Shown here: piece by piece, positions 50,123 through 60,554 of the stretch
Layout of the letters: each line of letters begins with the position of its first letter
How positions within the stretch are numbered: position 1 is the stretch's first letter
Origin: Macquaria australasica
Taxonomy: Eukaryota > Chordata > Actinopteri > Centrarchiformes > Percichthyidae
Assembly (NCBI GenBank): GCA_005408345.1
Contig: SEMN01000187.1
Location: 248,001-312,000, forward strand
Length of the DNA stretch: 64,000 nucleotides
Reading direction: 5' to 3'
Program-made: the position numbers and the translations under genes
The notes under the pieces: generated by a model
Database searches by the model: none
What the model saw: the letters and a program-made list of their open reading frames with translations, nothing else
What the model was told of the DNA's origin: nothing

Positions 50123-53100
50123 ACACCAAAGTGAGTAGACACCAAAGGTTAATTCAGTATCCTTTACACACTTCAGCAGATCAACTGTCCACTATGAACC
50201 CCAAACTCACAGAGAGCCAGCAGAAAACAATCTGCTCCCAACTGGGAAGAGTCAAACTACAGCTGCTGTACAAGGCCAGCATCCATGGATTCACCGGTGC
50301 AGCCTTCCACCAACGGTGTGACAGCCACGGTCCCACAGTGTCTGTGGGCTATAACGCCTCCGGTTATGTGTTTGGAGGCTACACCAAACAACCTTTCAAT
50401 CAGTCTGGACAGTACGTGCAAGATGACCAGGCCTTTCTTTTCACCTTCCGTGGAGAAAATCTCCTCAAATATCCGGTCACCCATCCCACCCATGCAGTGA
50501 AAATGATAAGTAACTCTGGTCCATATTTTGGAGAAGCATTGGTTCTTGTCAATGGAAGCCAAGCGGTGGTCTATAACAGTCCAGGAAATTATTACAACTT
50601 CAATGCTGCAGAAATGCATGGCAATAACCTCAACCTGACTGAGTGTGAAGTCTATCAAGTGGAGAGTGAGTTCATTATAAATAACCATATTTTGATGCTT
50701 TTTTGTGTGAGAAATATTTCATGATGTGTCGATATGTGCATCCCTATCAACTTGCTAACAAACAACTAATTTGTCTCAGGGGGTGTATGGAACATTTTTG
50801 GGGTTGGGTAATATTTTTATCAAATTTGATTGTTTTTGCTCTTCAGCAGAAACCATAAAACTTGAGAAGCCGTGGAGGACTATAATCTGGAATTCTGAGT
50901 AAGATAAAGCCACCATCCTGCACACAATGCTGTCAACATATAGTACAATATTATATTGTATACAGTATATTTCATCCAGTATGAAATTGATGATGTGAAA
51001 AAATAGTACAGTGTGTTAATTATTTGGAATAATAATAATGAATGTTTTCCACATGCAGTGCTGCTATGCCTGTCTGGGCAAACTATACCAGCTATTTTAG
51101 ACCATGATGTCTAAGCAAAATATTGTTTGTGAAATTGTTTGCCATACTTACTGTGCTACACTGTTTTTAACTGTACAATTCTTCACAAATTGTCATAAAT
51201 TTACCCACAATGTTGACTGCTACCATCACGGAAGTCAACTGGCTGTGCAAAAACAATCAGGCTTAAAACAACTAACAACCTTTTCACTGGATGAAAAAGT
51301 TCTCTATCTTTTCTTGTTTCTACAGGAAGAAGAAGGAGCTGATGGAGAGTATTAAGAGCTACAAACCCACAGTCAGCTCTGTGTCCCAGGCTCGGGTCCT
51401 GCTCATTGGACCAGTCGGAGCTGGAAAGTCCAGCTTCTTCAATTCCATCAACTCTGTATTCAAAGGCCACGTCACCAGCCAGGCCATCGCTGGCTGCTCT
51501 ACCACCAGCCTCACCACACAGGTTAGTTCCTGCCTCTTAATGATTTCCATTTGTGGTGATTGATTTTAAAATGAAAATCCTGCCCTGTCCCCATTTTGTG
51601 ATTTGTTACTCCATCGCTTTGTACTCGTCAGTTTCGCACCTACTCTATGAAAGCTGGGCGAGAAGGAAAACCTCTGCCAATCATCTTGTGTGATACCATG
51701 GGATTGGAGGAAAGCAAAGGGGCGGGGCTTGATATTGATGACATCAACAGCATCCTTAAAGGTCATCTGCCAGACCGTTATCAGGTACAGCTTTTTGTTA
51801 CACTGAGCAGGATATTGAATGTATGAGCCATTGATTTGGCTGTAGTTGACTCAAACTGTCCCTGTCTCTCCCCTCAACTGTATGATTCAGTTCAACCCCT
51901 CTGCTCCTCTGCATCTGGAGTCCCACGACAATCGTAAGTCTCCCGGGCTCAAAGACAAGATCCACTGTGTGGCCTACGTCATTGATGCCTGCAAGGTCTC
52001 CATCATGCCCACAAAACTGCAGGAGAAGCTGGATGCTATCCGCAGAAAGGTCAACTTAATGGGTCAGTAAAAATAGTCCCGCTTCATTGTAAATAAGACA
52101 TCGTAACATAAATATATTAATACGGGGCACCAAAATATGTAGCGTAAATACATTAATTGGTATGAAGAATGTCGTAGTGATTACACTCAACTTCGGGCTA
52201 TTGGAAAGGATCAGTATTTATACTGAATAATGGAACTTCATTAAATTTACCTCGGGGCACCACCCTTTCGAAAAGGAAACGATGACCAATGAATTAATTC
52301 AGTGGTAATCTGGAGGTGATGTAAATTCTTGACTAGTAAAGAGTCACTGTAATACTTCATACAAACCACGTGGGAACAAATGAGACCCCCAAGTGGATGA
52401 AAACTTTAACATTAGATAGAGATAGCTGGTAAGAAAAAGGGGAAATACTTGAAACAATCAAACAACAAGCGATTGTTTCTATATTGATGGAAGACTTTAC
52501 TCCTAACCTAACGCTTCCTTATCACTGGTATGCTATAGCATCAACCCCCAACCACAGGAAAACCTGAAGGGTCACCTGGTAGGTCAGTTTTCAGGTTTAT
52601 TTCAGCAGGTTTTTTTCTTTCAGGGATTGCTAGGTGCCGGTCTTCAGCACGTTCTGTAGGGCTCGGTGGGGTCCAGATGAGATCCATGGAGAACTGTGTG
52701 ATGAAAAAGCCAAGCATTAATATGCAATAACATATTCTAATGCAACTGAGCCAAAACTAATTCTTTGTGTATGTCTTACATACCTTTGCATTATTTGTGT
52801 TTTGCATTGATTTATTGCTAGTCTTCCGTTTACAACACCGCAAACTAACCACATTTAATATATTCTGTAGGTCAGACTCGGCCAGTAAAGTTATATAATC
52901 CGTGTATAATAAAATACCCAAATTAATATCATCCAAGCATATGCCAGGTGCTACCTGACAGTCTGATACCTAAACATCTTCAGCATTTTGGAAATGTTCT
53001 TTCTGCTCTGGTGTTTCCAGGGATTCCTCAGCTGGTCCTGCTCACTAAAGTAGACGAAGCCTGCCCTTTGGTGACAGAGGATGTGAGAAACATTTATAAC

Positions 53101-53799
53101 AGTGACTACATCAAGGAAATGGTGAGGATTTTATACAGAAGAAAAAAATAGAAGATAGAACATTTGTTCTATTGTGTTTGATTGATTAGTTTTTGCCTCA
53201 ATGGAATGATATAAGCTGTCAGGCCAGTCAAAGTCTGTTTTATTTCATTAGTTTGCGTTATCTGATTTGTTTTAACACTAATTTGAGAAGCTCAGTTTTC
53301 CTCTCTGCGAGTCCTTCACACCATACCATGACATGACTCACATGTATTGTAGTACATGAGTGAGATGACAGGTAATCAAACCAATATAATGAATATTTAT
53401 TAGTCATGTGGCTTTTGTTTAAAAGTTATTTGCCTTGTATTGGGTAGCCACAACCAAAACAAACACCAACAATATAACAATCAACCTTTCCAACATCGAA
53501 AAGACAAATGAAAACAAAATTTAGCTGTGATTTCACAAAAGTTGGCACAATTCTCTTTAGAAAAAAAGTATAAATTACCCTCATCTGAGTCGTTTGTGAT
53601 CCAGATGCAGGGGGTTGGTGCTCGGCTCGGTGTGCCATTGTCCTGTGTTGTTCCCGTGAGGAACTACAGCGAGGAGTTGGAGTTGGACCCAAACTGCGAC
53701 ATCCTGCTGCTCAGCGTCATCATCCAGATGCTTCGTTTCGCTGATAATTACTTTGATGACAACAGTGACCAGTTCAGTAACATGGAAGTCGAAGCATAG
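50123..53799 (+). CDS. ifi44l: Gene B: IFI44L-like, TLDc plus GTPase-like domain, complete
   Basis: Interferon-induced 44-like protein, probably cytoplasmic. Exon 1 starts at 50,123 after a TTAG acceptor and carries a 71-base leader. Translation starts at ATG 50,194 (MNPKLTES), the same position as in gene C; an in-frame ATG at 50,095 lies in the intron. Coding exons: 50,194-50,665; 50,847-50,898; 51,326-51,521; 51,632-51,784; 51,891-52,062; 53,021-53,121; 53,605-53,799. They total 446 residues, close to human IFI44 (444) and IFI44L (452). Residues about 20-155 form the TLDc-type domain (LLYKASIHGFTGAAFHQ, GYVFGGYT, AFLFTF, GPYFGEALVL). After the linker KPWRTIIWN come P-loop GPVGAGKSS, CDTMGLE and LLTKVDE, the G1, G3 and G4-like motifs. 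All introns are GT/AG. Assignment to IFI44 versus IFI44L, and one-to-one orthology, cannot be settled here. Confidence 0.93.
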
Positions 53800-54373
53800 G
53801 AAGTATTTGTGCAGCAGATACAATAACCTGAGCACCTGTGATGAAATGTCCCTCACAGTGATCCATCCACTTACTAGATATGTTTAGTATGATAAATTTC
53901 TCTCTTTATGTCCACTGAATATGTTTAGTGTGATAACTTGTTTTTCTAGTCAATCAGTCTTAATTCTGTATACTCATAATTTCTGTCTCGGGTCATCTCT
54001 GTTTTAGGTACATTGGTATCTTGGTTGGTTATAGCGGGAGGACAAATTGTTTGTAATCAGGGGAAAAGACAGCTGCAGTCTGGGGAACAGCCTGCCCTGG
54101 GTTTCCAGCCTTGGGCAGGGAAACTTAGCTGGAGACAGACTATCTTTGTTCGAGGTGATTCTGTACTCTGATATGTCTGTCTGTGTATTGTAAGGTTAAT
54201 AAGTATGTGACAGCATCTTTCCTTCTTTGTCAGACGCTTCATATGCATTTTGGTGTATGATCTCTGTCCTTCAGCTGAAATCGGATTGACTCTGGGTGCT
54301 CGCCTGCACCCCCTTTTCATTTACTTTTTTATTCTTATTTACCATTTCATCTGATTGTTTCATTCTTTTCTTA

Positions 54374-54379
54374 ATTAAA
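54374..54379 (+). terminator. Possible polyadenylation signal of gene B
   Basis: ATTAAA variant signal about 575 bases after the stop of gene B. No AATAAA occurs earlier in the 3' flank. Weak. Confidence 0.25.
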
Positions 54380-54681
54380 TATACAAAAGACAACGGCTTG
54401 TTGGATCTTCATTTTATTTGCTCACTTCTCCAAAGGAAATACACAATTTCTACCACAATTAGCAGTCTAAAGACTAATTTATGTAATATCATTCATACAT
54501 TTAAAAGTTTTATTACAGTGTTGGCTTATTTAGTGGAACATTTCATCACAGTTTGACAAGCTTGCACATCTGATATTATACATATAACTTACTGCATTAT
54601 GACATTATTAAGTTTTGCATCATGTCTTGGTTCTTTGTTTCGTGTGATTGAGGCTGCAGTCAAAGACAGGAGCTCATCTGA

Positions 54682-54813
54682 TTTGTGTGTCCAGAGAAGT
54701 CTTTCTGGAGAAGACCTGGTCTGATTAGGAGAGATGGCATTCATCCCACTTTGGATGGAGCCGCTCTCATATCTAGAAATCTGACCGAGTTTATTAGTGG
54801 CCCAAAGCCATGA
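54682..54813 (+). pseudogene. LINE ORF1 C-terminal remnant (esterase-like end)
   Basis: The open frame ends RRDGIHPTLDGAALISRN and stops with TGA at 54,811-54,813. DGIHPT fits the DxxH catalytic block of the SGNH-hydrolase (esterase) domain found in ORF1 of L2/CR1 elements. An in-frame TGA at 54,679 and the missing upstream part show it is truncated. Confidence 0.55.
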
Positions 54814-54849
54814 CAGCTCAGAGTTCAGACCATAGACTTAATACAGTCT

Positions 54850-57800
54850 GTGGTCCAGACCAGGAGGCAGAGTTGCAGTCCTACACGCTTCTCTGCGCTT
54901 CCATTAGAGCAGTTACCCACCCTAAACTCCACAGAGAGGTTGTCTGCCCCCAGACCACTTGAATTATTTAAATCAAAAGTAAACAGAAGAAGAGTTACAC
55001 ATAAAAACCTAGTAAAAAGTAAAACCACCACTGCAGTACAACAAAATAGGAGAATTAAATGTGGACTCTTAAACATCAGATCTCTCTCATCTAAAGCTGT
55101 TCTAGTAAACGATCTAATATCAGATCATAATATTGATTTATTTTGTCTTACTGAAACCTGGCTGTGTCAAGATGAATATGTTAGCCTAAATGAATCCACT
55201 CCCCCCAGTCACATTAATACTCACATTCCTCGAGGCTCAGGCCGAGGAGGTGGAGTTGCAGCCATCTTCGACTCAAGCCTATTAATCAAACCCAAACCTA
55301 AACTAAATTATAACTCGTTCGAAAGCCTTGTTCTTAGCCTTTCACACCCAACCTGGAAAACAGTACAGCCAATTCTATTTGTTATAGTGTACCGAGCTCC
55401 TGGACCGTATTCTGAATTTTTATCTGAATTCTCAGAGTTCTTATCAGGTTTAGTCCTTAAAACAGATAAAATAATTATTGTAGGTGATTTTAATATTCAT
55501 GTGGATGTAGAAAATGATAGCCTTAGTGCTGCGTTTATCTCATTACTAGATTCGATTGGCTTCTGTCAGAGTGTACATAAACCCACTCACTGTTTTAACC
55601 ACACCCTCGACCTTGTTCTTGTTTATGGGATTGAAATTGAACATCTAATAGTCTTTCCACAGAATTCTTTTTTATCAGACCATTTTCTATTAACTTTTGA
55701 ATTCCTATTACTGGACTACACGCCATTAGGCAAACATTCCTACACTAGATGTCTATCTGATAGTGCTGTAGCTAAATTTAAGGAAGTGATTCCATCGGCA
55801 TTAAATTCAGTTCCATGTCTCAATGTAACAGATGACTCATATGCTAACTTTAGTCCCTCCCAAATTGATCATCTTGTTGATAGTGCTGCAGGCTCACTAC
55901 GAATAACACTCGACTCTATCGCCCCTCTAAAAAAGAAGATAATAAAACAGAGGAGGTTAGCTCCATGGTATAACCCGCAAACCCGCAAATTAAAACAAAC
56001 ATCGCGAAAACTTGAAAGGAATTGGCGTTCCACCAATCTGGAAGAATCACGTTTAGCCTGGCAAGATAGTCTTAAAATTTATAGGAAGGCCCTCCGTAAT
56101 GCCAGAGCAGCTTACTACTCATCATTAATAGAGGAAAATAAGAACAACCCCAGGTTTCTGTTCAGCACTGTAGCCAGGCTGACAGAGAGTCACAGCTCTG
56201 TTGAGCCATGTATTCCTATAGACCTCAGTAGTAATGACTTCATGAGCTTCTTTAAAGATAAAATTCTAACTATTAGAGAAAAAATTCAGCACCTCCTGCC
56301 CTCAGTTGGTACTGACTTATCTTCAAACACAGGAACCTTAGAAACAACTGTAAAACCTGTACATTTAGACTGCTTTTCTCCCATCAACCGTAATCAACTA
56401 ACTTCCATGATTTCCTCATCTAAGCCATCAACGTGTCTTTAGACCCCGTCCCAACTAGGCTGCTTAAAGAAATTTTACCCTTAGTTAGCACTTATGTACT
56501 AGATATGATCAATCTGTCCTTATTTAAAGGCTATGTGCCACAGTCCTTTAAAGTAGCTGTAATTAAGCCTCTTCTTAAAAAGCCCACTCTTGATCCAGGG
56601 ATTTTGTCAAATTATAGACCTATATCTAACCCTCCTTTTCTCTCTAAGGTCCTTGAGAAAGCAGTCGCCAATCAGTTGTGTGACTTTCTACACAACAACA
56701 ACTGTTTGAGGATTTTCAGTCAGGATTTAGAGTGCATCATAGCACAGAGACAGCACTGGTGAAAGTTACAAATGACCTTCTAATTGCATCAGACAAAGGA
56801 CTTGTCTCTGTACTTGTCTTACTAGATCTTAGTGCTGCATTCGATACCATTGACCATCACATTCTATTACAGAGACTAGAACATTTTATTGGCATTAAAG
56901 GTACTGCACTAAGCTGGTTTAAATCCTATTTATCAGATCGTTATCAGTTTGTACACGTTAATGATGAATCCTCTATGCACGCCAAAGTTAGTCACGGAGT
57001 TCCACAAGGTTCGTGCTTGGACCAATTCTATTTACCTTGTATATGCTTCCTTTAGGCAATATTATTAGGAAGCACTCCATAAATTTTCATTGTTATGCAG
57101 ATGATACCCAATTGTATTTATCGATCAAGCCAGATGAAACCAATCAATTAGCTAAACTTCAGGCATGCCTTAAGGACATAAAGGCCTGGATGACCTGCAA
57201 TTTTCTGATGTTAAACTCAGACAAAACCGAAGTTATTGTACTTGGCCCCGAACACCTTCGAAACACATTATCTAAAGATATAGTTTCTCTAGATGGCATT
57301 GCCCTGGCCTCCAGCGAAACCGTAAGGAATCTTGGAGTTATCTTTGATCAGGATATGTCCTTTAACTCCCAAATAAAACAAACTTCAAGAACTGCCTTTT
57401 TTCATTTACGTAACATTGCAAAAATCAGGCACATCCTATCTCAAAAAGATGCAGAAAAACTAGTCCATGCATTTGTTACGTCTAGGCTGGACTATTGCAA
57501 CTCTCTATTATCAGGCTGCCCCAATAAATCCCTTAAGACTCTCCAGCTGATTCAGAATGCTGCGGCACGTTTACTGACAAGAACCAGAAAAAGAGAACAT
57601 ATTTCTCCAATATTAGCTTCTCTACACTGGCTCCCTGTAAAATCCAGAATAGAATTTAAAATCCTTCTCCTCACCTTCAAAGCCCTAAATGGTCAGGCAC
57701 CATCATATCTTAAAGAGCTCATAGTACCCTATTACCCCACTAGAGCACTGCGCTCCCAGAATGCAGGGTTCCTTGTGGTTCCTAGAGTCTCTAAAAGTAG

Positions 57801-57957
57801 AATGGGAGCCAGAGCCTTCAGCTATCAAGCTCCTCTCCTGTGGAACCAGATCCCAGTTTGTGTACGGGAGGCGGACAACCTCCTCACATTTAAGAGTAGG
57901 CTTAAGACTTTCCTCTTTGATAAAGCTTATAGTAGGGCTGACTCAGGTGACCCCTGA
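54850..57957 (+). pseudogene. LINE ORF2: endonuclease plus reverse transcriptase, three frameshifts
   Basis: The N-terminal part (54,850-56,442, 530 codons) holds an APE-type endonuclease with CGLLNIRSL, LTETWL, GRGGGVAAIF, VYRAPGP, VGDFNIHVD and FLSDHF. The frame then shifts near 56,430, again near 56,710-56,740 and again near 57,015. The reverse-transcriptase motifs are spread over the pieces: LSNYRPISN (about 56,610), LLDLSAAFDTIDH (about 56,820), HGVPQGS (about 56,995) and CYADDTQLY (57,091). The C-terminal part has RLDYCNSLLSG and IQNAAARLLT. All catalytic motifs remain, so decay is recent. This copy cannot make one continuous product. Its host is the cell's own genome; it is not part of the interferon genes. 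Confidence 0.85.
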
Positions 57958-58743
57958 GCCACCCCTTAGTTATGCTGCTATAGGCCTAGACTGCCGGGGG
58001 ACTTCCTATGATGCACTGAGCTCCTTTCTCCTCCTCTTCCTCTCCATCTGTACGCCCTCATATCCCATCAATGCTTGTTATTAATTCAACTTCTTCCCGT
58101 AGTTGTGTGCTTTCTCTCCTCTCTCTCTCTCTCCACTTCTGTTGCTTTCTGCAGGTGTTTCTGCCTCTGGAGCTGTGGAGTCTGGGTCTGTGGTTGCTGC
58201 CGCCTGCTGCCCCCGTGCTCCTGCTCTGCACCCGCTGATGCTATTGCTGTTGTTGCTGTTATTAGTATTGCTATTATAATGTTGCTCTTAGTGTTGTTTC
58301 TGTTGGTGTTAACATCAATGCCATTACCATATCTATGCTGTATTGAGCTGCTGTATGTTCTCTTTCCTCCTGCTCTCTCTCTCCCGCTCCCCCCTTCCCC
58401 CTTCAACCCAACCGGTCGAGGCAGATGACCGCCCACCTTGAGCCTGGTTCTGCTCGAGGTTTCTACCTGTTAAAAGGGAGTTTTTCCTTGCCACTGTCGC
58501 ATAGTGCTTGCTCATGGTGGGAACTGTTGGGTCTCTGTAAATATAAAGAGTCGGTCTAGACCTGCTCTATTCGAAAAAGTGCCCTGAGATAACTTTGTTA
58601 TGATATGGCGCTATATAAATAAAACTGAATTGAATTGAATGATGATATTTCAACTTTGGTGTCACCACAAATAATAGCATACATCTGAGAATCTAAAAAT
58701 AGCATACATTTTTCCTTTGCTCTGGTCTCCTCAAATATCCAGT

Positions 58744-58760
58744 GGAAACGAAACTGAAAA
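58744..58760 (+). promoter_or_regulatory. Interferon-stimulated response element upstream of gene C
   Basis: GGAAACGAAACTGAAAA is a full match to the consensus GGAAANNGAAACT with a third GAAA core. It lies 103 bases after the LINE 3' end and 1.8 kb before exon 1 of gene C as annotated. A non-coding first exon in between is therefore likely. One candidate ends at the donor AAGGAG|GTAAAA near 59,730. Confidence 0.65.
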
Positions 58761-60039
58761 AGTTGTTACAGACGCTGTCAAGGCAGCTAAAATGTATCTT
58801 TAACTTCCAGTAATCACCTTCAAAATAAAATTATTATTCACGCGCGTTAAAATTTGGAGAGATGAAAGTAAAGAAAACACAAGATGCAATTACAGGGGGA
58901 GATGAAGTAAATGAATTGTTTGTCAGATGTTACTTGTTAAGGAGAACTTGTTGGGTTGAATTGTCAGTAAGCAAATAAATAAGAGTGATTTCTTCCTAAA
59001 ATCAAAACAAACAAATCAGTCTAAACAGATAGCTCAATGGGTAAATCTGCGAAAGCACTCAACAAACAAACAAACTCTAGTTCTCTTGAAGAAAATGGGT
59101 TGAAATCTTCAACCGTGTATATTAAATATGTTGTTTAATGAGAGGTACTTTCTGAATGACACTCATTACGTCCCACCTTTTGTCCAATTATCCAATTAGG
59201 ACACACCCCTTAATGAATGAATGCATAAAAAGGTGAGGCCTCAGGTATTATGTCCTGATTTGAGCCCTTGATGAAGACCTGCCAAGGGTGAAATCAGTTT
59301 AATCAGTTGTTTCATGAACAAGCCATGTAACCAATAAAGGGTTTTTTTAAAATCAAAGCTCCACATTACTCCTGCTCCTCTATGCCTGAGTGCCTGAGTT
59401 TGCTCCTTTCTCCATGTTTAAACAAATCAGTTCGATTAGCAATAATAGCAATTTACTAAGAAATATTTAGTTTTGAATTTGATGAAGGAAGTAAAAATCA
59501 GATTAAAAACCTTAAGCTGTTTGTAGGATTCTTGTCATCCTGTTAAACATCCATTCCACACTAAAAATGACACCTCTTTAGATTGATTTTACGCTTTTAT
59601 TTTGAAGGCAACACCCTAGTACTTCCGGTTTTATTTAAGGTGAACGCTCGTCTGCCGGACTCTGCTGCACCCAGTTGCGCACACGAAAGAGATTCAACTG
59701 CTTCTTCCAGATCTTGTTCAAAGAAGGAGGTAAAACAAAATACTTTTGCTAAACTTTAGTATGAAGTTGTTGCCTACTAGAACAGTTGTGATGTTTTTCA
59801 AGTAACTCATATAAGACGGATATGCTAATTGGCGCACCTAATGTTTAAATGCAGTATGGCTGGATGACTGACGGCTGCTTGGCTGCTTAGTTTTTTTGTA
59901 AAATGATGACTGTTTAGTTTCAGGCTATTAGAATACTCTGAAAACACGTGCATATTTTGTCCACTGCATTTTACTTAAGGCAGTGTCTTGTAAATGGCCA
60001 AAATATTAATAACTGTGGCATCTGAAGAGTTGTATCAAT
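58761..60039. other. Upstream region of gene C, possible non-coding first exon
   Basis: No coding exon. A GC-richer segment at about 59,630-59,730 (TTCCGGTTTTATTTAAGG, then GTCTGCCGGACTCTGCTGCA) ending in donor-like AAGGAG|GTAAAA could be a promoter with a first exon spliced to 60,555. The block at about 59,160-59,345 ends in AACCAATAAAGGGTTTTTTT and resembles a retroposed or repeat tail. Confidence 0.3.
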
Positions 60040-60303
60040 TTCAATTCAATTCAATTCAGTTTTATTTATATAGCGCCATATCATAACAAAGTTATCTCAG
60101 GGCACTTTTTCGAATAGAGCAAGTCTAGACCGACTCTTTATATTTACAGAGACCCAACAGTTCCCACCATGAGCAAGCACTATGCGACAGTGGCAAGGAA
60201 AAACTCCCTTTTAACAGGTAGAAACCTCGAGCAGAACCAGGCTCAAGGTGGGCGGTCATCTGCCTCGACCGGTTGGGTTGAAGGGGGAAGGGGGGGAGCG
60301 GGA
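60040..60303 (-). mobile_element. Young antisense L2 LINE 3'-end copy
   Basis: The reverse complement matches 58,390-58,641 over about 255 bases with one clear substitution (GACTTGCTC versus GACCTGCTC) and a one-base difference in a C run. It is 5'-truncated, as is typical for LINE insertions. It lies 250 bases before exon 1 of gene C and forms a near-perfect inverted repeat with the LINE 3' end, separated by about 1.4 kb. Confidence 0.9.
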
Positions 60304-60554
60304 GGAACTGTATCACACCTCTCAGTGTCAACAGAGCATGAATGTGATCAGTATAGAAGACTAGATGTGACAACATTACATTAATAGCAATCATTTACTA
60401 TGATTTATATAATAATTGATAACAAATTAGTGTTTAAATCTATTCATGCTAAATGAGTCCAGTTTACCCCATGGGTCATTTACTCTCAAATAAAATACAC
60501 AGATTAAAATCCCAAACAGCAGTTATATTTAATGCTACTGTTTGTGTTTTTCAG

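Larger units (their letters stand above)
54640..58641 (+). mobile_element. L2-clade LINE retrotransposon, nearly full length, inactivated
   Basis: A non-LTR retrotransposon on the same strand as the genes, between B and C. It starts with a truncated ORF1 end (54,682-54,813), continues with ORF2 in several frames (54,850-57,957), and has a 3' UTR from 57,958 ending in ATATGGCGCTATATAAATAA AACTGAATTGAATTGAA. L2/CR1-type elements typically end in a short tandem repeat like this rather than in poly-A. The family assignment rests on protein motifs and this tail. The 5' end is taken as about 54,640 and is approximate. Antisense copies of the 3' end occur at 49,237-49,370 and 60,040-60,303. Confidence 0.85.

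Noticed and set aside
50095..50193. Upstream in-frame ATG of gene B as the start codon
   Set aside because: It lies before the acceptor at 50,122 and so is in the intron. Gene C shares only the ATG at the MNPKLTES start.
50257..50688. 143-codon minus-strand frame over exon 1 of gene B
   Set aside because: Shadow of the TLDc exon. The plus strand carries the family motifs and splice sites.
58086..58436. Frames on both strands in the LINE 3' UTR
   Set aside because: Low-complexity Leu/Ala or Arg/Glu-rich translations of the LINE's CT-rich untranslated region.
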